This document shows positions 1 through 8,724 of a stretch of 64,000 nt of DNA, one piece after another (position 1 is the first letter of the stretch; each line of letters starts with the position of its first letter). The translations under genes and the position numbers were made by a program. Source of the DNA: Legionella wadsworthii DSM 21896 = ATCC 33877 (GTDB lineage Bacteria > Pseudomonadota > Gammaproteobacteria > Legionellales > Legionellaceae); assembly GCF_000701265.1 (NCBI RefSeq), contig NZ_KL370759.1:779631-843630 (forward strand), given 5' to 3'. The notes beneath the pieces were generated by a model, which was not told the origin of the DNA, ran no database searches, and saw nothing but the letters and a program-made list of their open reading frames with translations.

Positions 1-1098
1 TTTTATGCGTATGCACCGACGCAAATACCGGCTGGTGTATTATTTGACCGTTATGGCCCCCGAAAATTAATGACCTTTGCTATTATTTTGTGTGCTTTAG
101 GCTCTGCTTTTTTTGCTTCGACAGACAGTGTCTTCACCGCTTGTATCGGTAGATTTTTGATTGGAATTGGCTCAGCATTTTCTTTTATCGGTGTATTGGT
201 TCTTTTATCACGATGGTTTCCCCCCTATTACTTTGCTATTTTTGCAGGAATTGCCCAATTGATGAGTTCTGTAGGCGCTATTTTTGGTGAAATGCCGCTC
301 GCTTATTTAATTCAAGGGGTTGGATGGCGTAATGCGAGTTTTATCCTTTCCATTATAGGATTTGTTTTAGCGGGATTATTTTGGGTTTATATTCGTGATT
401 ATCCCCATCAACAAAGTCAAACAGTGCCTGCGCATTATTTACGTGACGAATGGAAAAGATTAGTCGCTGTATGCAAGCATGGCTATACCTGGATAACAGG
501 CAGCTATGCATTTACGATTTGGGCTCCCATAGCAGTTTTTGCTGCATTGTGGGGTGTCCCTTACTTGCAGGAAAAATTTCAAATCAGCGTTGTCGCTGCA
601 TCTGGCTTATGTAGTATGATTTGGATTGGTATTGGCGTGGGTAGTCCTCTGTTAGGATGGTTCAGCGATCGGATTGAAAGCCGACGCGTCGCTTTAATAA
701 TTAGTGCTGTTTTGGGGCTACTGGCTACTTTGGTCTTATTGTATTTGCCCGGTTTATCTTATCGGTGGGCGCCATTCGTTCTATTTGTATTGGGGCTAGG
801 AGCAGGAGGACAAACGGTAAGCTTTGCTGTCGTAAAAGAAAATAACGCTCCTGATCTTGTTGGTACCGCTTCAGGCTTTAATAATCTTTCTGTTGTTTTA
901 GGTGGCGCATTATTCCAACCATTGGTGGGGTATATTTTACAACATACAAACTTATGGCATTTAGTGAATGGTGTGCCTGTATACAGTGTTCAAAGTTATC
1001 AGATTGCCTTATTGGTGATGCCGATATGCTTTTTGTCAAGTTTGATTATCGCAAGTTTTTTTCTTAAAGAATCTCATCCAGCTCATCGGAAGCATTAG
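1..1098 (+). CDS. MFS transporter, 5'-truncated by the window edge
   Basis: The reading frame is open from base 1. The codons before the first ATG (position 70) encode an in-frame motif QIPAGVLFDRYGPRKLM, the classic MFS loop 2-3 signature (D-R-x-G-x-R-K), so the real start lies left of the window. The visible part has about ten hydrophobic helices, a second cytoplasmic loop motif (GWFSDRIESRR, the C-half equivalent of the signature) and a short basic tail ending in HPAHRKH. The family moves small solutes across the inner membrane by proton coupling. The D-galactonate/phthalate-type loop motif suggests an organic-acid carrier, but the substrate cannot be read from the sequence. The gene is followed by a hairpin and a convergent gene. 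Confidence 0.85.
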   Translation, partial: FYAYAPTQIPAGVLFDRYGPRKLMTFAIILCALGSAFFASTDSVFTACIGRFLIGIGSAFSFIGVLVLLSRWFPPYYFAIFAGIAQLMSSVGAIFGEMPLAYLIQGVGWRNASFILSIIGFVLAGLFWVYIRDYPHQQSQTVPAHYLRDEWKRLVAVCKHGYTWITGSYAFTIWAPIAVFAALWGVPYLQEKFQISVVAASGLCSMIWIGIGVGSPLLGWFSDRIESRRVALIISAVLGLLATLVLLYLPGLSYRWAPFVLFVLGLGAGGQTVSFAVVKENNAPDLVGTASGFNNLSVVLGGALFQPLVGYILQHTNLWHLVNGVPVYSVQSYQIALLVMPICFLSSLIIASFFLKESHPAHRKH

Positions 1099-1104
1099 TT
1101 CTAA

Positions 1105-1143
1105 ATTTCAGCACATTTTTGTATCAAAAAAGTGTGCTGAAAA
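1105..1143. terminator. Hairpin between convergent genes
   Basis: An inverted repeat TTTCAGCACA ... TGTGCTGAAA with A/T-rich inner arms (TTTTT / AAAAA) lies in the 48-base gap between the MFS gene and the convergent unknown gene. It probably ends transcription from both sides, although the U-rich part is inside the stem rather than after it. Confidence 0.5.
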
Positions 1144-1146
1144 AAT

Positions 1147-2040
1147 TCAAGAACCGAGAGAACAGGAATTTAAACTATTGATTAAAACTGAATCCGACTT
1201 GTCATTTTTTTCTTTTGATGCAAACCATAATAAGGCACATTTTTCTTTATAAAAAATATAACTTGCTTCATTTAAACGACTTAAATACTTTTTCTTGGCA
1301 TAACCCTCATAAGAGGCCTCTTCTTTAGCAATTCGTTTAAATTTATCCGCATATGCATTTAATTTGGTTGAAAAAAACTTGGCTGCTTCTGAAGCATCCC
1401 AATCACTAGACAAAATTTTAGTAATGTTATTAGGGAAAGTATAAAGATGCTCCTCAAAAGAATCAAACAGGATATTCCATAAGGAAAGCGATTCATAGGG
1501 ACCTTTTACTTGGGAAATTGTTTGTAAAAAATGACAAACAGAGGCTGAATGGAGTTGCAAAGTACCCTCCTTACGAGCTTCTTCTAAAAGGTACATTTGT
1601 ATGCTGTGCGCCCATTTCCCATGTTCTGGTCCAGCACCTAAATCGGCGGACAAATATCCATTTTGTAATAAAATATCATAAAAAAAATCGGCGGTTAATT
1701 CACCATATAAAATTGGTGTTGTCTCAGGAAACTGGAAGTTATCACTCATTGTATATTCACTGGAGTAGTTAATCGCTCTTGGTTTGTTAAAATGATTATT
1801 CTTACCCCATTCATTAAAAAATTGGCGCAAAGATTTATTTTCTTTTTGATAAAATTTAAAATATTCAGAGACAAACTTCTTTAAACCATTTTTAACAAGC
1901 CCTTCAGAACAAAAATATTTCCAAACCGCTATAGCATCTTCTTTAACTTCTTTTCTCAAATCGGTATACCCAAAATCACTTAAAGTTTGCTCATAGTTAT
2001 TTATATCCTTTTCTCCAGTCCGAATTAATTCAATGGTCAT
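1147..2040 (-). CDS. Hypothetical protein, candidate Dot/Icm effector
   Basis: I do not recognise this 297-residue protein. I chose the start at 2040 rather than the upstream ATG at 2064 because AGGAG lies about 8 bases before it, while the earlier ATG has no Shine-Dalgarno. The product is soluble, without signal peptide or membrane helices, and rich in Lys, Glu, Phe and Tyr. It appears mostly helical, with a central region around GAGPEHGKWAHSIQMY and a Ser/Asn-rich C-terminal tail (LINSLNSCSLGS). It stands alone between two transport genes on an A/T-rich stretch with a long leader. This profile is typical of Legionella accessory genes and translocated effectors, but no catalytic motif is visible, so that role is inference. 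Confidence 0.7.
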   Translation of the reverse strand: MTIELIRTGEKDINNYEQTLSDFGYTDLRKEVKEDAIAVWKYFCSEGLVKNGLKKFVSEYFKFYQKENKSLRQFFNEWGKNNHFNKPRAINYSSEYTMSDNFQFPETTPILYGELTADFFYDILLQNGYLSADLGAGPEHGKWAHSIQMYLLEEARKEGTLQLHSASVCHFLQTISQVKGPYESLSLWNILFDSFEEHLYTFPNNITKILSSDWDASEAAKFFSTKLNAYADKFKRIAKEEASYEGYAKKKYLSRLNEASYIFYKEKCALLWFASKEKNDKSDSVLINSLNSCSLGS

Positions 2041-2195
2041 TATTATCACTCCTGCGAAAAGCATGCGTTACATCTGAATTGTTAGAGATTTTTAGGAGAG
2101 GGTATCAATCCTGCCCTAAGAGGATCTGATCTAATTTAGCCTTTAAAAAAATAAGCGAATATTTATCAGTGCGCCTAAGGCTATAATTTAAAGCC

Positions 2196-2225
2196 ATATT
2201 AAGCATTTATTATAACTATTGTCAA
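2196..2225 (-). promoter_or_regulatory. Predicted sigma-70 promoter for the 1147-2040 gene
   Basis: On the minus strand a perfect -35 TTGACA (2220-2225) is followed after 18 bases by TAATAT (2196-2201) as a -10. Transcription would begin near 2190, giving a leader of about 150 bases. A TTAATAT/TTTAAATT pair overlapping the -10 faintly resembles a PmrA half-site pair, but spacing and position do not fit well. Confidence 0.4.
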
Positions 2226-2281
2226 ACAGTTGATCTTGTGGTTTATTTTACATTCATAATATGGTTGAATGTTCCATTTCA

Positions 2282-3616
2282 TCATATCAATACAATAGCT
2301 CGAACTGTTCCTGCTAATGCGGAAGGTAAAAACTTATCTTCTCCGGGATTGGGAATATATGAAAGTACTGGCTCAAGGTAGATATTATGAAACAGCTTTG
2401 CTTGATAATAAATTTGGTACATCAATTCGGAAGATCGATTGGTGATTCTATGGTTTAGCCAGACAATGGATAAACCTGTGCCGATAGAATCACTCTCACG
2501 ATGGGGAACAAGACCAAATAGCGTAAACCCACCTCCAACCGATCGATTCATTGGTAATACACTGGAATTGTTGATGCTGAATTGATAAAAGGCAGAGATT
2601 CCGCTGATGTCATATCCAGGATGGCGATACCATAGGCGTTGCGAACCAAATAGATATCCCCCTGTCGCTCCAATTTCATTTAAGTTACGTTGATTGATTA
2701 ATCCCGTCTGGTGCCAAAGACCTATCCCCATAGTCCCAGGTAGATGGTTTTTACCTAAAGTCCATGCTCCACCTGTTTCAGCCACCTGAAAATAGTTTCC
2801 ATTAAATGAAGGACCAGTTAGGCCAGTTTGCTTACCTTGTGCCAGATTCCCATCATATATACCGTATGAAAGATACCATTGGGTGATGGGAGCTAGGTTC
2901 ACGGTAAGTCCATAGGCACTGTTTGTATAGCCAGGCATAACGCCATCCACTGCAGGATTAATAAAAATTGGAGTATAAATGAGACTGGTTACTGCGGGGA
3001 TATTCGGTGCATCAGAATCCAGGGAAGCAGGTTTAACCAGATTGTTAAAATCTAATGTGGTTATTGTTTTTCCAATGCGAACAAACATTTTTTTATTGAA
3101 CAGCTCTTGCCGATACCACAGAGCATAAAGTTCGGAACGGTTAAAAGGATATACGTCAGGAAGCGAATTATAACCTTGTATTATACCTGCTTGGGCATTG
3201 GTGTTTTGGGCATTTTGTTGCAGGAACTGAGCACTAAATAGTCCTCCATTCCAACCATTAAATTGCTCCATATCTACTGTAAGATCAATTAACAGTACAC
3301 TGTTTGATGTGATTCGATCAGGATCCGTGATGCCACCAATCATTAAATCATTAGTATCTCCAATCCATGCCCCTTGAACCATAATTCCATGATTGTTTTC
3401 AATACCCCATTTTTTTTCAAAATACTTTTGAAGCAACCCTGAACCCGTGGTTACATTAACTGCGGCTGGATTAGAACTAATGCTTGTATTACTCGAAATG
3501 TGCTTTGCGCCTTTTTTGTTTGAGTTCGTTCCAATAGGCATAGGGGTTTTTGCACTAGTATTGCTATAAATATTATTTGCAAAAAAAATTAAAATTAAAA
3601 AGGAGATTCTTTTCAT
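2282..3616 (-). CDS. OprB-family carbohydrate-selective porin
   Basis: A 444-residue outer-membrane beta-barrel protein. It has an N-terminal signal peptide (KRISFLILIFFANNIYS), then a low-complexity Ser/Asn linker to about residue 60, then the OprB domain. Visible family signatures are the early GIENNHGIMVQGAWIGD strand, LTVDMEQFNGWNGG, FVRIGKTITTLDFN, the mid-barrel YGLTVNLAPITQWYLSYGIYDGN, and a C-terminal strand ending in a hydrophobic residue (AGTVRAIVLI). OprB porins let sugars and other small polar solutes cross the outer membrane; the actual solute here is unknown. It is divergent from an exported amidase at 3785, so the two may share control and substrate uptake. Confidence 0.85.
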   Translation of the reverse strand: MKRISFLILIFFANNIYSNTSAKTPMPIGTNSNKKGAKHISSNTSISSNPAAVNVTTGSGLLQKYFEKKWGIENNHGIMVQGAWIGDTNDLMIGGITDPDRITSNSVLLIDLTVDMEQFNGWNGGLFSAQFLQQNAQNTNAQAGIIQGYNSLPDVYPFNRSELYALWYRQELFNKKMFVRIGKTITTLDFNNLVKPASLDSDAPNIPAVTSLIYTPIFINPAVDGVMPGYTNSAYGLTVNLAPITQWYLSYGIYDGNLAQGKQTGLTGPSFNGNYFQVAETGGAWTLGKNHLPGTMGIGLWHQTGLINQRNLNEIGATGGYLFGSQRLWYRHPGYDISGISAFYQFSINNSSVLPMNRSVGGGFTLFGLVPHRESDSIGTGLSIVWLNHRITNRSSELMYQIYYQAKLFHNIYLEPVLSYIPNPGEDKFLPSALAGTVRAIVLI

Positions 3617-3784
3617 ATTTTATAGAGCAGGTTCTAACCATATGATTGATATATTTCATTAAATAAAGATTGAAAGCAAGCCGACGTAAAAACAAATTTG
3701 ACAAAAAATGACTAACTCGATAAGTTATTAAAAATATTGTTAAAGCAAAGACTTAGTGGGATTCTGTTGAAACGGAGAGCAACA

Positions 3785-5137
3785 ATGAATTTATTAAAAA
3801 AGTATATTTTGGGGACATTCTTTTCCTTATTCCTGCTATGTCATTTCGCAATAGCTCAAAATGATCCAACAACCACATTAAACTTACATAAATGCTTTCC
3901 TTATATTGAGAAACTTCCTGATCAAACGCTCATGATTGCCCCGCCTCAAAATAGCAAAACAAACCATAAAACATATATACTTCCTGCAACCCCTGCAACC
4001 ACTCAGTGGGGCGTGTTTAATAATCAGCAAATACCTGTTTTAAGCATCAACCCGGGAGACACTGTTTCTATAGAAACCATGGCAGCTTCAGACAATCAAG
4101 TGGTGCCCGGTACTCCAATTGAAGAAGTCGTACGTATGAATAACGCAGTCCCAGGAAGAGGTCCCCATACTATAACAGGACCAATTTATATCCAGAATGC
4201 AGAACCAGGAGATGTTCTTAAAATACACTTTAACAAAATTATCCCAAGAAGCTATGCATCCAATAACAATGTTCCTGGGAAAGGTTTATTCCCAGAGGAA
4301 TTCCCAAAAGGGCAAATTAAATATTTTTATCTTGATGTAAAAAATATGACAATGCAATTTGCACCCGGTATTGTTATTCCGCTCGCACCTTTCCCAGGAT
4401 TGATTGCTGTAGCACATGGCGAAAAAGGAAATTTTGATACAATTCCACCTGGCCCTTTTGGTGGAAATATGGATTTGCGGGAAATGAAAGAGGGTACAAC
4501 TTTGTACTTACCTGTTTTTGTCAAAGGTGCTTTGCTCTGGACGGGAGATTCACATGCAGGGCAGGGGAATGGGGAGATTAATCTTACGGCAATTGAAACA
4601 GCCTATGAGGAATTCAATATTACAATAGATTTAATGAAGCAGAAACAATTAACTTGGCCGAGAGTAGAAACACCAACTGCATGGATTACAGTAGGTTATG
4701 ATAAGAACCTAAACAAAGCATTAGATATCCTCAAAAAAGAAACAATTAAATTAATCATGGAACAAAATGACATATCACAAGAACAAGCAAAAAAAATAAT
4801 GTATGCCACATGGAATTGTCCTATTTCTGAAGTAGTCAACGGGGTAAAAGGAGTTTATTGTATCATCCCCAAAAAAGGTGAAAAGCAAGATTCTTTCCTA
4901 TTGGCCAAAACCGATTCTCCTAGCCAGTATATCACTTATGCAAAAGATAATGATGTTGAGAATGCAATGAAAAAAGCATCCATGGAGATGCTTAATCGCA
5001 TTTCAGTCGAGAAAAGCATTTCCCGTATCGATACTTATTCATTGCTCAGCCTCACGATGGATTGTCGTATTGCCCCGCATCAGAAAGGAGAGAAAGAGGT
5101 CCATTGTATGATGGATAAAAGTTTGTGGGTAGCATAA
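3785..5137 (+). CDS. Exported acetamidase/formamidase family protein
   Basis: A 450-residue FmdA/AmdA-family protein. I moved the start to 3785 because GGAG lies about 9 bases upstream and because MNLLKKYILGTFFSLFLLCH then forms a clean signal peptide with cleavage near AIAQ. Family motifs include the metal/substrate segment GDSHAGQGNGEINLTAIE, the PGRGPHTITGPIYI and EPGDVLKIHF strands, and GPFGGNMDLREM. The family hydrolyses formamide, acetamide or related short amides to ammonia and the acid. Two things are unusual: the export signal (typical members are cytoplasmic) and a C-terminal extension of about 100 residues beyond the core, with Cys residues in NCPISEV and VYCIIPK. It is divergent from the OprB porin. 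Confidence 0.85.
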   Translation: MNLLKKYILGTFFSLFLLCHFAIAQNDPTTTLNLHKCFPYIEKLPDQTLMIAPPQNSKTNHKTYILPATPATTQWGVFNNQQIPVLSINPGDTVSIETMAASDNQVVPGTPIEEVVRMNNAVPGRGPHTITGPIYIQNAEPGDVLKIHFNKIIPRSYASNNNVPGKGLFPEEFPKGQIKYFYLDVKNMTMQFAPGIVIPLAPFPGLIAVAHGEKGNFDTIPPGPFGGNMDLREMKEGTTLYLPVFVKGALLWTGDSHAGQGNGEINLTAIETAYEEFNITIDLMKQKQLTWPRVETPTAWITVGYDKNLNKALDILKKETIKLIMEQNDISQEQAKKIMYATWNCPISEVVNGVKGVYCIIPKKGEKQDSFLLAKTDSPSQYITYAKDNDVENAMKKASMEMLNRISVEKSISRIDTYSLLSLTMDCRIAPHQKGEKEVHCMMDKSLWVA

Positions 5138-5162
5138 AAGCGAAACAATTGAAAACAGATTC

Positions 5163-5197
5163 CCGCATTGCTTTGACACAATGCGGTGATTTATTTT
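5163..5197 (+). terminator. Rho-independent terminator of the amidase gene
   Basis: The inverted repeat CCGCATTG (5163-5170) / CAATGCGG (5179-5186) is followed by the T-rich TGATTTATTTTA, 25 bases after the amidase stop codon. Confidence 0.75.
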
Positions 5198-6464
5198 ACT
5201 TGGCTTCTTTAGGGAGATTATCCTCAGAATCCCTTGAATTTTTATTGAAAAAAGTGAGTCCAACACATAATAAAAAAATGAGCTCAATGGCATTACAATA
5301 GAGAGCAAAATGTAGATTATTATGATTCTTATAGAAAATATTGGCTACCTCAGTGCCGATAGCACCCACAACCATCACACATAAACTCACAATTGCAGAG
5401 GCCGTTCCTTTACTCACTGGAGTGACAAAGAGACAGTACCGGTTTAAAGGCGCATTTATCACACTTAGGGCGAAAAAATAAATAATCGTTCCCGGAAGTA
5501 AATAATAATAGGCATTGCCATATAGAAAAGGCAGCAAGGAAGTTAATATGGCACCGATAATCATAATAATAGACCCTAAAAAAACAATTTGTTTGATTTT
5601 GAATTTATAGGTTAATTGATGCAAAAACCAGTTGCCTAGAATGGTTGCGCCAAATACTGGCAATTGCCAAAGACCATATTGAATCACTGTGAGCTTTGCT
5701 TCTACAATTAAAATAATAGGAGCTAAAGCAATCCAGGCAATACATGGAATACCGACAGTGCCTGCAGCTAAAGTACCCAAGCAAAAGGCTTTGTTGGTCA
5801 GCAGATCTTTGTAATTCCTAAGCACTTTATTTGCTGAGAATTTTGTTTTTGGTGTGAGCTGTCCATTGCTTTTTAATTGGCCAATAGGTTCAGGCATATA
5901 TCGCCATAGACCCCATAAAGAAATCAGTGCACCTAGAGCAATGGTAATAAAAATATACCGCCATGATGTGTAATGAATAACTATTGCTCCCATCAAAGGC
6001 CCAAGTAAAGGTGCAAGTATCGCAACATTGGCCATAATAGCGATTATGCGTATAGCATCCATTTCTTCGAAAATTTCTTGAATTGTTGCATAACCAATGA
6101 CACCAATAAAACACAAACCCATTCCTTGAAAAAAACGGGCAATTAGAAATTGGCTCATGGAATTTGAGCATGCTATAAATAATGTAAAAACAAAGAATAG
6201 AAATGCGCCGAGCAACATCATCGGCCTGCGTCCATAACTATCCGATATAGGTCCTAAAAAGATTTGTAAGCTTGCTCCTCCGAGAATATAGATACTCAAA
6301 GATGTAGCTACTACTGATTCAGGGGCATGAAAAGAGCGGACAACATGGACCATACCTGGCATGATCATATCGTTAGCAATATAAGTAAGAAACTCATACA
6401 TAACGAAAAAGCAGGTAAATATAAGTGCCTGTTGTTTTGTAATTGGGATAAGGGGTTTAGTCAT
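5196..6464 (-). CDS. mdfA: MdfA-like multidrug MFS efflux transporter
   Basis: A 422-residue MFS protein with 12 predicted helices (MdfA is about 410). The match to MdfA is specific. Helix 1 carries YEFLTYIANDMIMPGM with the acidic residues corresponding to MdfA Glu26 and Asp34 (here Glu24 and Asp32). Loop 2-3 has GPISDSYGRRP, and helices 4-5 contain FQGMGLCFIGVIGYATIQE followed by MANVAILAPLLGP, the antiporter motif. MdfA exports cationic, zwitterionic and neutral drugs in exchange for protons. The gene is monocistronic, convergent with the amidase gene and divergent from the F-box kinase gene 78 bases away. Substrate range here is inferred from family only. Confidence 0.85.
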   Translation of the reverse strand: MTKPLIPITKQQALIFTCFFVMYEFLTYIANDMIMPGMVHVVRSFHAPESVVATSLSIYILGGASLQIFLGPISDSYGRRPMMLLGAFLFFVFTLFIACSNSMSQFLIARFFQGMGLCFIGVIGYATIQEIFEEMDAIRIIAIMANVAILAPLLGPLMGAIVIHYTSWRYIFITIALGALISLWGLWRYMPEPIGQLKSNGQLTPKTKFSANKVLRNYKDLLTNKAFCLGTLAAGTVGIPCIAWIALAPIILIVEAKLTVIQYGLWQLPVFGATILGNWFLHQLTYKFKIKQIVFLGSIIMIIGAILTSLLPFLYGNAYYYLLPGTIIYFFALSVINAPLNRYCLFVTPVSKGTASAIVSLCVMVVGAIGTEVANIFYKNHNNLHFALYCNAIELIFLLCVGLTFFNKNSRDSEDNLPKEAK

Positions 6465-6542
6465 AGCAAAGACCCTTCTAATTATTTCTTCGATAAATGT
6501 ATTACTCTGTAATTCTGTGACTTAATTTTATATACTCTTTTG

Positions 6543-7757
6543 ATGTTCAACTTTGCGAAACATCTTATGAAATGGTATTTTTTTGGTGAAGATAATGGCA
6601 AACCCAGAATTAATGAACATTTAATGATTTACATCATTAGTCTACTTGATCCGACTTCTCAGTTCAAGGCATCCCTGGTGAATCATAAATGGAAAGAAGT
6701 TGCAGAACTAACCCAAAAATACCTCTCTCTATTACCCGCAATTCAAAGCATTCCTATGTTTTCAAAAGTAGGTCTTGATGTATTAAGATTGAAATTAATG
6801 TCTGGCGGTATGACGAATACCACTATCAGAGTACAAGCGGGTCCTGATATCTCGAAATTCTATGAACAGCTGCCAAATAGAAATCCACTAAATAGAGGAC
6901 AGTATAAATCGAATCGTTGGGTATTACGTATTCCAGGGGAGATATCTTCTTTTTCTGTATCCCGGATGATTGAAGCTGAGAATGCCCGTAAGGTATGTGA
7001 ACTGGGCCTTAATGTACCTATAGAGTATATTGATTCGAAGGGATTTCAATTGACTCAATTTATAGACAATGTGCAAGTTTTAGATGAAAAAATCTTGGAA
7101 CGTGTAGATATATTAAAAACTTTAGCAAGTTTGGCAAAGAAACTGCATACCTCGGAACGCTTTAGTAATGATATTGCTGTTTTTGATCGTAATGAGCAGT
7201 TGCTGAATGCATTAAAAATGAAAAAATTTGTTCTTCCAGGGGAAACAAGTTTCATCGAGGAGCAGATGACTTATTTAAAGAAACTTTCTTCATTTTATAT
7301 AATCGATTTGAGTCCATGTCACAATGATTCGACACCCTTAAACTATATGTTGGCATCAACAGGGGTAGAAAAGAATCAGATCATCTATCAGATAGATTGG
7401 GAATATTCCGGTAATAATGATTTTATGTGGGATCTTGTTTATTTTTCTATTGAAGCAAAATTTACTAAAGAACAAGAGTTACATTATTTAAATGCATATT
7501 TCGGTACAGTTAAACCCTCCGTTTTGGCATGGTTCAATGCTTATAAGCCTGTTGTAGAATGGTGGATAACACTGTGGGCTTGGACTCAATTAGCTAATGA
7601 AGCCAAATCAGTTGCTGAAGAAGCTTACCAAAATTTAGCTATGGAACGTTATCAGAAGACCAGGGAACTTTTACAAAGTGAGGATTTTAGAGATTCTCTT
7701 TCTATCATTGAAACAGATAGATTAAGCGCCTCTTTTACAGGGCAAAGACCCTTTTGA
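6543..7757 (+). CDS. F-box-like domain fused to a choline-kinase-like phosphotransferase; candidate effector
   Basis: A 404-residue protein (ATG start; a TTG directly before it is also possible; no clear Shine-Dalgarno). Residues about 23-65 align without gaps to the eukaryotic F-box consensus: the INEHLMIYIISLLDP helix, LDP turn, and SLVNHKWKEV with the conserved Val and Trp at the expected spacing. Only the Leu-Pro proline is replaced by Asn. Residues about 83-400 form a choline/ethanolamine-kinase (LicA-like) fold: Gly-rich loop MSGGMTNTTIRV, Arg in WVLRIPGE at the ATP-Lys position, Brenner motif CHNDSTPLNYM (Asp262 base, Asn267), and metal-binding Asp285 in QIDWEYSGNND. The F-box would recruit host SKP1/Cullin-1, and the kinase would phosphorylate an alcohol-type substrate. 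Host targeting is inference; the domains are visible. Confidence 0.75.
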   Translation: MFNFAKHLMKWYFFGEDNGKPRINEHLMIYIISLLDPTSQFKASLVNHKWKEVAELTQKYLSLLPAIQSIPMFSKVGLDVLRLKLMSGGMTNTTIRVQAGPDISKFYEQLPNRNPLNRGQYKSNRWVLRIPGEISSFSVSRMIEAENARKVCELGLNVPIEYIDSKGFQLTQFIDNVQVLDEKILERVDILKTLASLAKKLHTSERFSNDIAVFDRNEQLLNALKMKKFVLPGETSFIEEQMTYLKKLSSFYIIDLSPCHNDSTPLNYMLASTGVEKNQIIYQIDWEYSGNNDFMWDLVYFSIEAKFTKEQELHYLNAYFGTVKPSVLAWFNAYKPVVEWWITLWAWTQLANEAKSVAEEAYQNLAMERYQKTRELLQSEDFRDSLSIIETDRLSASFTGQRPF

Positions 7758-7786
7758 AGTGTTTTCCGGTTATTTACTCAACTAAT

Positions 7787-8557
7787 TTATACCATATGTT
7801 CTAAAAATTCTTGCAGGTGGATTTTTTCATGTTCTGTTTTTAAATATGTTTTCAGGAGTTCCATTGCCTTGGAGTATTCATCAAATTGTATTACTCCTCG
7901 CATGAGCTCAAACCGCAAAAAAACACAATATGTATTTAGCACATCAGTTTCACAGTAATCACGGATACTTTTTATTTGCCCTAATAAATATTGTTCCCAT
8001 ACTTTAGAACCGCTCATCCCCATTTTCCCCGGGAATCCTAACATGCTGGATATTTCATCAAGTGGGGCATAGGCTTTATTTTGATATCCTGCAATGACGT
8101 CCATGAGATCCAAATGCCGATAATGGAACCGGCTCAAATAATTGTTCCAGCGAAAATGTTGATGGTTTTCACCGTTTTCCCAGTAAGTTGGTGCGGGTAT
8201 ACCATGTAATAGCGAACGATAATGCAAAACTGGGAGATCAAAACCGCAGCCATTCCAGCTGACTAAAACTGGTGTGTGTTTGTCAATACCTGAAAAAAAA
8301 CGTGTGATTAACTCTTTCTCATCAGAAGATTCATCGCCCAGAGACCAAACTTTAACTTGTGAGCCCTGGCTTAACACCAAAGAGATGGCACAAATTTTTT
8401 GTAAATAATGCGGTAAAAAATCATGACCAACTTTAGCACGACGTAAAGCGAACATTGCTTGGGCCGTATCGGTGTCAGATAAGCCATGTAAATCATATAA
8501 ATTACGTGCGGTTTCAACGTCAGGAATTGTTTCGATATCGAATACAAGAATCGTCAT
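7787..8557 (-). CDS. PolB-like DEDDy 3'-5' exonuclease
   Basis: A 256-residue predicted 3'-5' exonuclease of the PolB-like family. ExoI is visible as VFDIETIPD (catalytic Asp and Glu) at residues 5-13. ExoII is VSWNGCGFDLPVLHYRS, and the ExoIII region contains YCETDVLNTYCVFLR with a Tyr-x3-Asp arrangement. The family removes 3'-terminal nucleotides from DNA with two metal ions. The biological role of this stand-alone form is not well defined, though DNA repair or proofreading is likely. It is monocistronic, ends 29 bases from the convergent F-box kinase gene, and is divergent from the transglycosylase gene. Confidence 0.85.
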   Translation of the reverse strand: MTILVFDIETIPDVETARNLYDLHGLSDTDTAQAMFALRRAKVGHDFLPHYLQKICAISLVLSQGSQVKVWSLGDESSDEKELITRFFSGIDKHTPVLVSWNGCGFDLPVLHYRSLLHGIPAPTYWENGENHQHFRWNNYLSRFHYRHLDLMDVIAGYQNKAYAPLDEISSMLGFPGKMGMSGSKVWEQYLLGQIKSIRDYCETDVLNTYCVFLRFELMRGVIQFDEYSKAMELLKTYLKTEHEKIHLQEFLEHMV

Positions 8558-8724
8558 TGGCTCAACTTAAAATATCCCATCTTCAAGTCTTATCTTACCA
8601 TGAGGGAGCTTTTTGGAAAATATTTATTGATATATCTGATATTTTGATTGCCACCTGTATCAATTCAGCATAGATTGTGCTATTTAAATTTGTTAAAATA
8701 ACACTTTTTATTGTTTGGTTGCTC

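Noticed and set aside
2190..2210. PmrA-like tandem TTAATAT ... TTTAAATT before the 1147-2040 gene
   Set aside because: Spacing is one base instead of two, the second half is poor, and it overlaps the -10 rather than the -35.
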